Positions 1 to 12,173 of a stretch of 64,000 nt of DNA are shown here, piece after piece; the first letter of the stretch is position 1, and every line of letters starts with the position of its first letter. Source of the stretch: Pollenia angustigena (Eukaryota; Arthropoda; Insecta; Diptera; Polleniidae); the NCBI GenBank assembly GCA_930367215.1, contig OV884058.1:102695802-102759801 (forward strand). The letters are read 5' to 3'. The notes beneath the pieces are model-generated. The model made no database searches. It saw nothing but the letters and a program-made list of their open reading frames with translations, and was not told where the DNA came from. The position numbers and the translations under genes are program-made.

Positions 1-118
1 CGCTGAATAAAGTTTTCCTGCGTGCGTCACAAGAATAAAATAATGTTTTTCAATGATAACTAAGGATTTTCCCTTTTACAGAATGTTTACGCCATGCATA
101 ACAATTTTCTGAATAAAT

Positions 119-245
119 ATGGCTTTATCTCTCATTTCGCGAAATTTTAAATATGACCTTACCTCTCAATGATTGGGCAATAAGGCCATTATGGCTTTAT
201 CTCCCATTCAATTGAGCAATAATGCCATCATGGCCTTACATAGCA
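119..245. repeat. Short degenerate tandem repeat, ~34-39-bp units
   Basis: Four imperfect units begin with a TGGCYTTA-like motif near 119, 154, 192 and 231. The units share phrases such as gggcaataaggcc and gagcaataatgcc. The array ends just before a run of 13 C (259-271). No coding or structural role is apparent. Confidence 0.55.
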
Positions 246-274
246 TGGTTTTAAAGCACCCCCCCCCCCCCTGG

Positions 275-905
275 GGTTCTTATGAACAGCGAAGTTTATT
301 TAAAGATCCCGCCTGTCTGTCCGTGTGTATGTTGAACAGGGTTTCCGAAGACACCCGATATGATGGGGACTGGATTGCTATATATTTATATCGGAATAGT
401 TCCTGCTAAAATTAAGAAATATTGGTCCACAAATGGCTGAGATCTAAGGAACACCCAGCGACTGCCTCTAATTTTAATCGATAAATCTTTTATTTTACTC
501 ATAAGCGGACCAAATTTGGCTCAGGTGAGATTAAAAGAATATTAAATGAGCCAAATTGGTTCATTATTTTACCTGGGTTTTGGTGCGATAGGGTCCATGG
601 AATACTAGCTAACCGGACGGAGCGAATCAAGCTAAAATAGTCTCGTTATATAAAACTATATTTGTGACGCGCAAAATAGAAAGGGACCTAAGGGTAAAAA
701 CCGGGTTTGTTCTGGGATCGGTCTCATTCGATGCTCAGATATTGTCCACATCAAAAAAAATCAAAAAGTGAAAATTGATTTTTTTTTTGTTGAATAAGGA
801 TTTTAGCACGATAGCGCCCATACTTAAGCAGTTAGGGAACAATTTGCTTTTCTATACTATGGTGAAGGGTATTTGGCACAGCCGAATAGAGCACTTTTTG
901 CTTAC
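275..905 (+). repeat. Dispersed repeat E1, copy 1 (5' truncated)
   Basis: This copy shares sequence with three other places in the window. It has an 'aacagcgaagtt' block, a block of the form 'gtctgtccgtg...gttgaacagggtttccg', a 'gatatgatggggactgg' block and the end signature 'ggtgaagggtatttggcacagccga'. The full-length left end, a CCCTTCACC hairpin seen at 20745, is missing here. The family has no recognisable coding sequence and its class is unknown. Confidence 0.65.
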
Positions 906-1940
906 TTTTTATTCAGTTGTTTTCTTATTTTTGAGCGTTATTGTTTCTTAAAGGCCTGGGTATTTATGACCATCAATATCAAACCAAAACGATCTTGCCA
1001 GGAGTTCTTTGCAGATTTTGTTTTTTTTTTGTTGTTTTCTTTTTTTTAACGTTTTTGAAAAGAATGATGACTAATTCTTGTATTACCACCACCACCACCA
1101 GCACCAGTACCATGTCCCCCACAACACTCAACACAAAAACCGAAAAAGATCCTGTGAGAGAATTTTGTGTGCGAGTGTGTTTCACCTAAAAATATTACTT
1201 CTTGTTGTTGTTAGTTTTTTTTTCGTTTCTGGCAAGGTTTAGTGTTTGTCGTTGCACGTGCATCTTTAAGGCAATTTAAATATGAACAACAACAGCAACA
1301 CGACAAAGAAAATGTTTTACTTTGGTGGATTTCTTTTTTTATTTGGAATCTTTTTCTTAGAGTTGTTTTTAATATTTTTTTTTTTTTATATTTTGAGAGA
1401 GTTGTTAAAGAATTCATTATTTCAACAAGGGAAACAATATTTCGTAGGAAAGCAATGATACGCCTTTTTGCCGATGCGATACCGATACCAAACTCAAAAT
1501 AAAATATCGTCGAAAAATAAAATTTAACAAAAATAACAGCGTAAGAAGTTAACATTTAAATTTGAAATTAATAAGATTTTTTTGCGGAGATTTCCAGACC
1601 TGCAGTGGAAAATAGTATCTCAGATGCGACAAAACTCATTTGAGAACTTAAGAAATTCTGCGTGCGCCACTTTCTTCAAGTTTGGGTCATTGCGCCAGTG
1701 AACGAGCAGATCTGCGTCTTTCGACTTCTTTTTAAGGAAAGAGGACCATTCTCCTCGGATTCGCTAAAACTAAAATCAGAACTTGTACCACCTGTAGGGA
1801 GGAGTGCAGAGAAAGTTATGTTAAGTGGCTCAATAAGGCGTTTTTTTCGACACGATTGAAGTCGATTGTCTTTAAGATATTTGAAAATAGTAGATAAACA
1901 ATAGGTTTAATTATTTTCTAAAGCCTCATTCATTATGAGA
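906..1940. other. Unannotated AT-rich stretch with ACC microsatellite
   Basis: There is an (ACC)n/CAG-like microsatellite at about 1085-1110 and several T-runs. The 1575-1860 part has more balanced composition and a 65-codon open frame (1662-1859) that resembles no family I recognise. It could be a decayed transposon piece. Confidence 0.4.
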
Positions 1941-2883
1941 TACCCAGTAAAAACTTCGCCCACTTTTTTTAAATGAAAAGCTTCTTTCACTCATTATTTA
2001 GTAGCTTTCTTCTATATAACTACTATAACTACTTATTTTGTAGATGTATGTAGGTAGAATATAATGACTTACATCAAAATACGTTTATTTTGGGGCATCC
2101 CTTGTAAAATTCATTGGTTCTTTCAGTAGAATTAGAAGTAGTATTTTTGCTTTTTCCTGATTACTTAACACATTCACCCCTATCGTGAATAATTTTTCCC
2201 TCGTAATTTTTCCCCTTTTCACATATTTGCGATCATGAACAACTCCCATGAAAAAACGTAATTCAAAGAAGAATAATAACGTGAAAAAATGTTCACGGGA
2301 GTAAAATTCCCCTTATCGTAAAAAAATTTTTCCCTCGTAATTTGTTCACATTTCCCTTAGATTTTCTCACTTTATTTTTTCTAGGGAACAGAACATGTAT
2401 GTAAGAAGCTCCTCCTATATATCGAATATTAAGGGTTAATAAAGTTTAAAAGGCACAAACCGATATATTGCTCAACAAAATGCAAAGCAACAGGTAGATT
2501 GCCTGCAGATTTGTGAAACTTTCGATTGACTTGGTGGCAGAATTTTGGAAAATATTTTACAACATAAAATTTAAAAAGTGCAAAAAACTAACGTTGTAAT
2601 CAAACTATCCCTCCATTACTAAATATTTTGCTTTATTATTTTAACTTTTCTTTAAAATATATACATGTATATTTTTGAACAAAAATTTCATTGATTTTTA
2701 ATTTTTTTTAATCTTTCTTCTTTTTTTTACATTCACTGGAACTGATAGCGTGAAAAATTTTTCACATTAGATTCACGATTGCTTTTTTCCCTTCGAGTGG
2801 AATGAAAATTTCATGGGAACAAAAATTCCACTTGTTATTCACGATAGGGGTGATTATTTTGTAGGCGAAGTTTTTACTGGGTA
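1941..2883. mobile_element. Outer inverted-repeat element (TACCCAGTAAAAACTTCGCC ends)
   Basis: The left end reads TACCCAGTAAAAACTTCGCC and the right end is its reverse complement at about 2863-2883. The interior holds a second inverted-repeat element (2175-2852). No transposase coding is visible, so this is a non-autonomous element of unknown superfamily. No clean target duplication was resolved. Confidence 0.6.
2175..2852. mobile_element. MITE with CACCCCTATCGTGAATAA inverted repeats, ATT duplication
   Basis: The termini CACCCCTATCGTGAATAA and its reverse complement face each other, with ATT directly outside both ends (2172-2174 and 2853-2855). The interior repeats phrases such as tttttccctcgtaattt. 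The element is about 678 bp with no coding. A 3-bp duplication fits a Harbinger-type mechanism, but ATT is not the usual TWA, so the class is left open. Confidence 0.7.
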
Positions 2884-4834
2884 ATGAATTAAAGCAGTGC
2901 AGTTAATCAAATCAAGTTTAATGTTTTTAGCTCGTAGTGGCGAGAACTGACTTTAATTTTAAGTTGTCTAAGACGACACTTGTTACAGAGGTTTCTTAGC
3001 AATACTCAAATAAGGTACATGAAGTATGTAAATGTCAGTAGTATCCTTTCTGCACATAGTGATTCCAATTGTTTTCTATGCAAAAAATGCATGAGGCTCT
3101 GGTTAGGCTTTAAACAAATGCGCATTTCTTAATGCCGGCAATGATTTTATTCTTTTCCACTACTGCCTTGGTGGGCTTAATTCTCCTAAGAAGTAGTTCC
3201 TGTGTGTGAGTTTATTTTTGATTGTACATTTTACCTTATTGATGATGATCACGATGTTGTCGTTGTTGTTGTAGTTGTTAATACAGCCCAGAAGATGTTG
3301 ATGACGCTGACGATGGTGTTGAACACTTGTGTTTGGAATGAGTGGAGTTGCCTGGTTGAGAATGTTTTGCATTTGCTAAGTTCTTACTGTTGTTGTTGTT
3401 CGTGTTGTTTTCAAACATGTTGTTATTGCTTTGCTGAGGCTAAGTATGATGATGATGATTGTAGTTGTTTATGCTGCCGGTGGTGTCTTATTTGAAGAAT
3501 CAATTCTTAGAATTTGTCTTCTTTATGTTTTGATTATGAGAACCTTAAATCTGGTTTTTGGTGGTATAAAAACTTTTTTTTTTAAATGCGCGTTTAGAAA
3601 TTAAATAGAGTTGATGTTTTTAAGAGGGATTTGTTTTTAGGTAAATTAAATATTACTGGTCAAATTTTTAACGTATAAATTTAAATGGCCTTAAAAAATA
3701 AAAGGCATTTTATTAGGAAATTAATCTTTAAATAATTCCCAAAGTTTTAAACTTGAAGTCGAGATTATTTTGTGCACTCGAATAATTTGCTTTTCTATGA
3801 GGGATTTAGTTCATTTGAATTTCATTACATTATGACTGATTTTTTTAAGGAAGAAGAGGCGTGAATTAGATATCTTTCCTAAAATTCCAGACTTTTTGCA
3901 TTTCCGGGAAAGGAAATATTTTTTTTTCTATTCCAGTGTTTTTTTAATAACAATATAAAAAATTATTAAAAAAATGTAAACACAATTTAACAGTCAACGG
4001 CCGTGAACAGGCGATATTAATTGTTAAGCGAATTAGTGTTTTTTGTAAACTTTATCTTTAATAATACGACTAGTCCATACGCGCATGTAAAATATAGCCC
4101 ATAAGGGACTAGGACTATTGAAAAGCATGGTGGTGTATGGGGCATTATTTGTGAAGCGGACAACCTAATAAAAAAATTTTGGAATTTCTTCACATTTGGC
4201 ATAACTATAATTTTAGTAAATAGAAACTGGTAATTATTTCTTTTCATAAGTTACCTTACTTTATACAAGATAATAGTCTGGTAGTGTATAAAGTCATTCC
4301 TAAAAGTTGAAGGAATAGGACTATTACAAAAAAGCTTTATAAAATACATACATAACTGAAATTTAGCTCATAGAATAAACTCAAAAAATAAAAAAATGTT
4401 GAATATTATAATTATACCTAGTAGATATAAATATGAGCGTGCGAAATATTTTCTTTCTATGATGTTTATTTGTCGCGTTAGTGGTAGAGTGGTAAAGTGC
4501 TACCGTTTTCAAAAAATGTTTTTTTAAAATTATTTTTTCGAACTAAAAACTAATAAAAAAAAAGTAATTGTGATTAAGAATCAAACATAGGTTGCAGAAA
4601 AATTCTTTCATGTTCAATATCCCTTTTGGAGCAGTAGTAAATTGCCGCTTTTTCAAGAGAAGATTTTGTCCAGACATATAATTGTATTGGTAAATGGTTA
4701 CCCTGCAAATAATAGGACCAGTATAAACACGCGTGTAAAGAGTAGCCCACAAGGGACCAGGACCAGTCTAAAAGTAACCTAAACATATGGAAAAAATATG
4801 GTGATATAACCCACCTTTGGACCACTTAGTAGTA
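2884..4834. other. AT-rich stretch with GTT/GAT microsatellites and repeat debris
   Basis: GAT- and GTT-type microsatellite lies at about 3241-3460. Around 4060-4160 and 4700-4770 there are two diverged copies of a segment containing 'tagcccataagggactagg' / 'tagcccacaagggaccagg', so transposon debris is present. 'gtgaagcggacaacc' at about 4150 is the reverse complement of 'ggttgtccgcttcac' at about 7552. No gene was recognised. Confidence 0.45.
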
Positions 4835-5048
4835 GTTTTAAAACTACTCCATGGTATACTCAAGAAGATTAGTTTTGAAGTCGTTTAAAAACGAAAGCAT
4901 GTCGTTAAAAAACGAAGACATGTCGCCTCACTACAAACACTTTTTAACAATGACATGGTCCATGCTTGCATGACATCGGACCTGTCCATGGAGTTGTCCA
5001 TTTTATCAAAATGGATCAGGTGGTCCAATTTTATTTGCCGGGTACTAT
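4835..5048. repeat. Dispersed repeat C, copy 1
   Basis: Segments such as 'aaactactccatgg', 'actcaagaagattagtttt', 'catgtcgtt' and 'ccattttatcaaaatggat' recur in the same order at 7670-8845. That second copy is interrupted by about 1 kb of other sequence. No coding is apparent. Confidence 0.6.
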
Positions 5049-5277
5049 TATGATCTTCATAGAAGTAGAAGTAAAAGGGTTACCAAATGTCTCCCTTAAT
5101 TTATTATTTTCTTCCTTTTTCCTCTGTGTCTTAGATCTTCGTTAATTATATGTAGGTGTGTATTCGCTTCATGTCGAACTTACATGGTTTTGATGTGTTT
5201 GGCATATTCATAAATATGCATAACTTTTGAACTTATTAAGAGCACATAATAAAAGTTTTACAAAAAAGTAGGCGCGC

Positions 5278-5692
5278 CTTATACTATGTTCACACTTGGA
5301 TTCTTAATCACTTCAAATGGACATGATTACAACTAAATCACTTCATAAACCATATAGAATCCGCTGAACATACCTCAAACTGAGTGTAATGTAGAATCGC
5401 CAACATGATCGTGAACAACCGGCCACGATTTCTGCTAAATGTTTTAATTTTTTTCCTTGAATAATTCATACATTTTCACAATTTCATCATTAAAATTATT
5501 AAAATAATCTTCTGATAACTTTATAAAAGCATTTTTATCCATTTTTAATACTTTAATTAAATATAAATATGTTTGTTGTGTTTTTTTCTTAATCATCTGT
5601 CATCTTTATCAATGTAGTGTGAACGGCTTTGATTAACTTAATCAACATTTTGCTTAAACGCGTTTAAAAACCCAAATGTGAACATAGCATTA
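5278..5692. mobile_element. MITE 'CTATGTTCACACTTGG', copy 1
   Basis: The ends CTTATACTATGTTCACACTT and the reverse complement of 'aagtgaacatagcattagg'-like sequence form imperfect inverted repeats. The interior is AT-rich with no coding. A second copy lies at 23059-23457 and shares 'cttcaaatggacatgatta'-type sequence, the 'aacatacctcaaactga' block and the right end. Confidence 0.65.
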
Positions 5693-6193
5693 GGCTTATT
5701 TCGGTAAAAGGAAAATTAAAAAATTAGCTCGAAGTTAGAAAAATTTCGATTCAAACTCGTTCTTTTCCGTCTTTTACTGTACATCACTCCAATAACCACA
5801 TGCACGACTGTAAATAAATTTGCACAACTTTTAAACTAATGGAGGAACCATAGTAAAACCTTTTCAATATAATATGGCCATTTTAAGCTAATTTGGGCTA
5901 CAAAATGAAGTTTAAAACATTTTGACTTAAATTGGTCATTTTCGGCTTTGCAGAAAAAAAAAAAAAGATTTTTAATTTAAAGATAACTCAATTTTCTATA
6001 AGAAAGACTTAAAATTTTTTTTGTTTGATTATTTTTTAGTTCGGATAAATAATTTAAAAAAAATTTTTTTTGAAAACGGCAACATTTGACCTCCCTATAA
6101 CTCGACAAATAACCATCATAAAATGTTTCGCACACGTATTCATATCTACTAAAACTATAGTTATATGCCAAATATAAAGGAATTTCAACAATA
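5693..6193. other. AT-rich stretch, nothing recognised
   Basis: A-runs and AT-rich sequence; I see no gene, RNA or element ends. Confidence 0.4.
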
Positions 6194-7545
6194 TTTATAC
6201 CCACACCACAAAAGTGGAGAGGGTATTATGCATTTGTGTGGATGTGTGTAACGCCTTAAAATATTGGTCCTAGACCCACCTTAAAATATACCGATCGACT
6301 CAGAATCACTTTCTGAGTCGAACTAACGATGTCCGTCTGGCTGGCAGGCTGTCCATGTAACCTTGTGCGCAAAGTACAGGGTGCAATTTTCGAGATAATT
6401 TGATAAAATTTGGGACATATGTTTTTATTGGCACAAGGACCAATCCTATGGGCCAAATCGTAAGACACGAGGGAAGATAGGGGGAAATTTCTTCTTCTCA
6501 GAAACTTTCAAACCGATTTTAATGAAATTTAAAACATATCGTTATGGACACAAAAGGGATAATTTTTTTAAAAAATAGGACCACGAAGGGAGATAGGGGC
6601 AATTTTAATTAAATTTAAAACATAGATGGATCCATATCTATATGGACACATAAGCTATACAGTTTTTCAAAAATAGAACCACAAGGGAAGGTAGGGGGCA
6701 ATATCTGCCTCTCACAAACTTTCAAACCGATTTTAATGAAGTTTATAAACATTGATAAATCCATATTTATATGGACACATAAGCATGACGTGTTTTTTAA
6801 ATACTGTGGTAAAGGGTATCATATGCAGTGATGCCAACTTTTTGAGAGCAAAAAGCACTTTAAAATTTAAAAAAAGCACCAAAAAGCACTATTTCGAGCA
6901 AAAAAAAACGTAAAAAAGCTTTTAATTTATTTAACACTTTGCTTATTCCAAGCTACGGCTCTTTTGGTTTTGTTTTTGTTTTTAAAGTCTTTGCGTTTTT
7001 GTGTTTGTACGGTTTTCGAGGCATGTTTTTTAACAATTCCTTATGTTTTCCAAGCCATACTCTATTTTTGAAACAGTGTCTACATCTTTAAAAAAATGTT
7101 TTTATTACGATTACTAAATATGTTGTCAACGCTAAAAAGTGCAACGTTTCGTAAAATTTCCAAATTGCTAGGAAAGCTAGCTCTAACCTCGTAAATTAAG
7201 TTTTGGTTTAACGAATGTTACTTTCTTTTATCCCTTTTTTTTATCATTTGAAATCTTTTCAAGCCTTCTCAAAATTGTACCCCAAATAGCAACAGCAATA
7301 TCATCCTCTATATAATCGAAGTTTTAAAAAAAGGTAGAAAAAAAATAAAAATTGTAAAAAGCACTAAAGGCACTAACGAAAAATTTAAAAAGCACCAAGT
7401 TAGTGCTTTTTCTTAAATTGGCACTATGGATAAAATTTTGGCGTTTCGAGGCATCAAAAAGCACCATAAATAGTGCCAAAAGCACTAAGTTGGCAACACT
7501 TATCATATGGTCGGGCCTGACCAACTATACTTTCTTACTTGTTTT
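6194..7545 (+). repeat. Dispersed repeat D, interrupted by a hAT MITE
   Basis: This begins with a 'tatacccacaccacaaaag' hairpin-like start and runs through 'gatcgactcagaatcac' and 'gatgtccgtctggctgg' blocks. It contains several degenerate ~130-bp internal repeats with 'aaactttcaaaccgatttta'. It ends at 'ggtcgggcctgacc...acttgttttt'. The only break is the hAT MITE at 6826-7501, whose removal rejoins 'gggtatcatatg' to 'gtcgggcctgacc'. No coding is evident. Confidence 0.6.
6826..7501. mobile_element. hAT-type MITE, 676 bp, perfect 8-bp duplication
   Basis: ATCATATG flanks the element directly at 6818-6825 and 7502-7509. The left end CAGTGATGCCAACTT matches the right end, AAGTGTTGCCAACTT read inward. 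An 8-bp duplication with CAGTG-like ends is diagnostic of hAT elements. The subterminal regions are full of short 'aaaaagcac' / 'agtgctttt' motifs, as expected for hAT transposase binding sites. No transposase coding remains. Confidence 0.9.
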
Positions 7546-7794
7546 TATTGGGTTGTCCGCTTCACTTATAATGTCGCATATTTAACATTGCGATGTCTTT
7601 GAGCTTTGCATTACAAGGGAGTAGTCTTACAACTACACCATGTTCATATATACTCCCAGTGGATTGGATTTTAAACTACTCCATGGCACACTCAAGAGGA
7701 TTAGTTTAAAAACGAACACATGTCGTTTAACTACAAGCTCTTTTTTAACAATGTCATGATTGATCTATGATTGCATTACATTGGACCATGTTGT

Positions 7795-8790
7795 TATTAT
7801 TATATATCAGTCGATAAATTTTTGTTTTTTTAAGACGATTAATTGTTCGAATAATTTAAAATTGCTTATTTTGATTAAAGGATTAATCGAAGAATTAATA
7901 CCGATTATTCAAATAATAATAATAATAATATATAGCATTTCTGTTAACTGTATAATTTTTTTAAAGTTATGAATCGAATAAACAAACCAAATGTATGTGT
8001 CCGTTGGAATCAAAAAAAAAACAGTCATGTTTAGTGAGTAATTTAGCCTTTATTTTTGTTAAATTTTTTCAACACAATTGAATAATTCAATTCCCAAAAA
8101 AAAAAACGACAGAGGTATGTTAACTCAAAGATTTATATTAATTTATCGGGTATTTTTAAGAAATCGAAATGAAGTGAGATTGAAATTGAACGATAATTTA
8201 AATTCAATTATTTACAAAATGACCGTAGTTTTTCGTGGTTTTAAGTGTTGTTCTTGCAAAAATAATAGATAATAGAAGAAAGAATGAAGTTTCTCTCTTG
8301 AGAATGAGTTTGGCTTAAAAATATTGTACGAAGGATAAATCTAAAGCTACGGTCACACTTGTCAAATATTTGACGAAAAAAACGGTACCAACAAGCAAAC
8401 AAAATTATCATTTCCTTCAATTCCAATATTTATTTTGATTGTAAACCACATCTTTAAAAAAACAGTTTTTTGATATAATAAATTTATTTTGTGATATTAA
8501 GACCATGTTAAATCTCACTTACTATTCATATTACTTATTTGGTCAAATATTTAATAAGTGTGACCATAGCTTAAGAATGCTAAATTTAACAGGTGACCAA
8601 AAATGTATATTCGTAAAAGTTCTTCAAAAAAATGTTTATATGCTCAAGTACTAATTTTTTCTTAAATTTCTAGATATAGAACTATTCGATTAATCGATTA
8701 ATTTTAAACTGTTATTCGTTTAATCGAATAAATTAAAAATTAATCGTTTAATCGAACAAAAATAAACCCCGATTTATTGAAACCCAACTA
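7795..8790. mobile_element. Probable hAT-like non-autonomous insertion
   Basis: Comparison with repeat C copy 1 shows that this block is an insertion. Both ends are rich in 'gattaatcga' and 'cgtttaatcga' motifs in opposing orientations, as in subterminal regions of hAT elements. Exact ends and a target duplication could not be fixed. A smaller inverted-repeat element (8345-8572) lies inside it. No coding recognised. Confidence 0.45.
8345..8572. mobile_element. MITE 'AAGCTAYGGTCACACTT', ~228 bp
   Basis: The left end AAAGCTACGGTCACACTTGT pairs with the right end, whose inward reading is TTAAGCTATGGTCACACTTA. Both continue into AAATATTTGAC. The terminal sequence resembles the AAAGCTAAGATTCCACTATC ends of the element at 33267-34096, so the two may be related. 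No coding. Confidence 0.65.
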
Positions 8791-8845
8791 GGGTTTATAC
8801 ATTTTATCTAAAATGGATCAAGTAGTCCAATATTATTTGTATTTA

Positions 8846-9335
8846 AATGCAATTTTAAAAATGGTAAGAGGAAAAACACCAGAGGGATTTCTATTTATAA
8901 TTTTAGACATTTTTTTTATATGAAAATATTTCTGTGTCATTTTGACAAAACAAGTCGAGATAAGATAGCAAAAAAGTTAAAAAAAAACCTCGGTGAGAAA
9001 ATCCTTTTTATCAAATAATAAAATAAACCAAAATTTCGTTTACAATACAAAATTTTAAAAACGGAAACAAAAATATTTTTTCCAATGAAAATTCGAATGA
9101 TTAACAACATTTATTTCAACTTTTTAAATTTGACTTAAGATGTTTTGTCAAAATGCCACAGATTTGTATGAAAATATTTCTAAAGTACGGTAAAGTGTAA
9201 AACGGGTGTGAATTTTTAAATCTTATTTTAAGACCTCCCAATTACCAAAAAGAATCGTTAGCAGAAACAAAATTAAGTAAGTAGCGTTTTTGTTATAATT
9301 TGAATACAAAATTGTGTAAAAAAAAATCATGTATA
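8846..9335. other. AT-rich stretch, nothing recognised
   Basis: No ORF of note and no paired termini were seen. Confidence 0.4.
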
Positions 9336-9633
9336 AAGGCGAATTCATACAAGTGGTCTAATTTTGAAAACTTTTTACAACACTGTAAAATATTTTAACG
9401 TTGTGTCAAAAATTCAAACAAATATTTGATTTTGTTTTTATATTAAATTGTGTTTTTTTTTTAATGTTATAACTTAAAAAAGTTTTAAATTTCACAATTT
9501 TAATCGAAAATAAATTATAAAATTTAGTTAAGATTCCCCAGAACCAACAGGACGGTATACCATTTTGACACAAGGTTAGTAATCAGCTGTTGCTTACGTA
9601 GCAAGATAAGTTCACCTGGTGTAAATTCGCCTT
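9336..9633. mobile_element. MITE 'AAGGCGAATTCA', copy 1
   Basis: The left end AAGGCGAATTCATACAAGTG pairs with a right end that reads inward as AAGGCGAATTTACACCAGGT. Just inside the left end is 'caacactgtaaaatatttta', which recurs at 11690 in copy 2. The element is about 300 bp with no coding. A third, shorter family member is at 43132-43273. Confidence 0.7.
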
Positions 9634-10284
9634 GTCGTATATGAATTATCATAATGACTTATTTAAACACGGCTTAAGACGGAAGCAACCTCCGTTGCAA
9701 ACAAAAGCAGCCAATAAAACACTTCCGTTAAACAAAAAAAAAATAAAATAAAACTAAAAGTAAAAAGCAAAAAAACTGTAATAAACAGGGCAGGTTTTTT
9801 TAATGCACAAAAAATTAATATATGCAATAAAAAAAGGCTTAAAAATATGCAAAGAAAAAAGGAAAAGATACCAAAAACCAATTGAAAAAGCCCATATTTG
9901 TTATTTTGAAGCAATTTTTTTTTAAATATAGATATTGTTTTTTCGAGTTTTTGAATTATAATAATCAGTTTAAAGCCCAAATCCAAGGAATATATCAACA
10001 ATATTACCGAGTATGCTACGATTCTACTCAACATACATTTGGAAACAAAAATCATGAAAACCACTTTCGAAAAGAAACACGATTTATATCTACATTATTT
10101 ACACTGGGTCTCCACGTAGCAATTTTTATTGCTAACACAAGCAAAAACGTCGGCAGAACAATGGCGCAATAATTGCTGATTATATTGCTGGAGAACACGT
10201 GAAATTGCTTTACCATAAACAAACGTACAGAGAAATGAAATGTCAGATAAATGACAACTGATTTTACAGCAGATTGCTAAAGGT
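9634..10284. other. AT-rich stretch with runs of A and low-complexity ORFs
   Basis: The long open frame on the minus strand (9663-10064) is Phe/Leu-rich low-complexity translation of A-rich DNA. I see no gene. 'gcaataattgctg' motifs near 10165 reappear inverted near 10735. Confidence 0.4.
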
Positions 10285-10728
10285 GTTATGATACTTGCTA
10301 TTTTTTGTATTGGATTTTTTTAGGATTGACTGAATGAAACAACAAATGCGAGAAAGAACAAGAAATACAATTTGATAAAATGTAAACAAAACAAACAATA
10401 AAGCCCACGTTTTTCCCCCACAAAAAACCGTCATAAAAGCTAAAAATCGCAACAAAAAAAAGTTAAAAACCGTTTCTTTCGATCAAAAACTAAAAAAATT
10501 GGCAATAGTGCTAACAATTAATCTGGAAATGCCAATTTTAAGTTAAAAAATTTTATATTTTTTTTGACAGTCTTAGATTATTTATCGATAACACATGTAT
10601 ATTTGTTTGACATTTCAAGATTTTTTATGATTAATCATACTCTTTACACTAAGTCAGTTTTCCTATGCAAATATATTTGCACTGTTCTCCAATATAGAAA
10701 AAATACAAAAAATAGCAAGTATCATAAC
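10285..10728. repeat. Foldback: perfect 27-bp inverted arms, ~390-bp loop
   Basis: Positions 10285-10311 are exactly the reverse complement of 10702-10728 (core GATACTTGCTATTTTTTGTA). The arms are flanked by 'gcaataattgct' motifs on both sides. It is probably a decayed MITE, but no target duplication could be set. Confidence 0.6.
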
Positions 10729-11643
10729 AGCTTAAGCAATAATTGCTCAAGCAATCAGAGGAGCAATCATTGCGCAATGGATTGTCACTCATGACAATAT
10801 GCGTTCTATACGTCGCAAATTTAATTGAGCAATCCAATTTGACTTGTGTGATCATGTAAGACGGTCTTAAATATCAAAAAATGCCTTAAGGATACATTAC
10901 ACTATCACGCTAGTCTTACGTATTCCATAATGCTTTGAAGGATAGAAAGCTAATGTGTTTTCTTGCCAGCCGTATTTTATAATAAAATATTGTACGTTAT
11001 AACGGGTTGTTTTACTTTATACTTTATGAGAACAATAAAGTTCGCGAAAATACTTTATTTCGCATGATTTGATTTATCTAGAATTTAAAATAGATTCGGT
11101 TTATTTCAGTCAAGGCGAAATGAACGGAATTAAATTGTCTTTATTTCCGAATGGCGATTTGCTGACGCTTTTTTAAGACTGGCGATTTTTTCTTTAGGCC
11201 AATTTACCTAACAATGGCGTGACGAAAGAAACAAAGCGTTTCTAAATCTGATAAAAAAAAATGAGCTAATCATTTACTTTAAGCTAAATATAGACTGTAA
11301 AGATGCTGTGCAATTGTTTAGCAGTGATGATAATTTGATAAAACTTGCAAAAATCAATAAAAACTACTTTTTTAATAAAACAATAAAGTAAAAAATGGTA
11401 CTTTATATTGGTACCGTGAACTCTTTTTTCTTAACCTTTAATAATCAAATGTACTTTAATTGCAAAGAAAAAAAGTGGCAGCTCCAGTTGGTTCTCCCAA
11501 AAAATCTTAATTAACATTCTAGCTTGTATTCACACTATAAAACATAAAATAATAATTTTATTTACTTTTGTTAAAACGCAATTCGGTTCAAATTGTATTA
11601 TGGTTCAGAAAAATTTCAAAAAACGATGAAGTTGTTTGGGATC
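10729..11643. other. AT-rich stretch, nothing recognised
   Basis: There are short remnants such as 'acactatcacgctagtctta' near 10900, similar to 'acactatcacacaagtctta' near 55343, that look like repeat debris. No gene. Confidence 0.35.
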
Positions 11644-12173
11644 AAATCGAATTCATACAAGGTGGTCTTATTTTGAAAACAGATACAACACTGTTAAATA
11701 CTTTAACGTTGTGTCAAAAAATAACTACACTGTAGTAAAAAAAATTAGCTGTGTGTGAAAAATATCAGGTTTTAAAAAACTGCAGTCGAACTGTCGACCA
11801 GAAAACGAAAATTTGTGTAAAATTATTTGCCTTTTGAGTTTGTTTGACATCGACTGTTTACATTTAATGAATCAGAAGTAAAAGCAACTGTTGTTTTTTG
11901 GCCAATGACAAATTAAGAAGTGGAAGAAATGGCAGTTTTTCTACTTTGACTGCAGTTTTTAAACGCTGAAAGATATATTCTGTTAGATTTCAGTTTGTTT
12001 TTAATTTGAAATGGTTTATTTTGAAATGTAAGAATTTAAAAACATTTTAAATTTCATAATTCCAAGTGAAAGTTACAGAATTAATGAAAGATTCCCCAGA
12101 ACCACCGGAACTTTAAATCACCAGCTAATGCTTACGTTGCAAGCGAAGGTCACCTAGTGTGAATTCACCTTGT
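11644..12173. mobile_element. MITE 'AAGGCGAATTCA', copy 2, with nested element
   Basis: The left end 'tcgaattcatacaaggtgg' and the right end (inward AAGGTGAATTCACACTAGGT) match the family at 9336. The internal 'caacactgttaaatacttta' and 'acgttgtgtcaaaaa' blocks are also shared. It is longer than copy 1 mainly because of the insertion at 11767-11963. Confidence 0.65.
11767..11963. mobile_element. Nested MITE with GTTTTAAAAAACTGCAGTC ends
   Basis: The left sequence 'gttttaaaaaactgcagtc' faces a right-hand 'gactgcagtttttaaacg', giving inverted repeats of about 18 bp. The block is absent from copy 1 of the host MITE at 9336-9633. No coding. Confidence 0.5.

Larger units (their letters stand above)
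7670..8845. repeat. Dispersed repeat C, copy 2 (interrupted)
   Basis: This matches 4835-5048 in order ('aaactactccatgg', 'actcaagaggattagttt', 'acatgtcgtttaactaca', 'acattttatctaaaatggat'). It is broken by roughly 1 kb at about 7795-8790 that is absent from copy 1. Confidence 0.55.

Noticed and set aside
9663..10064. 133-codon minus-strand ORF, hydrophobic
   Set aside because: Phe/Leu/Ile-rich low-complexity product of A-rich DNA with no domain; a chance frame.
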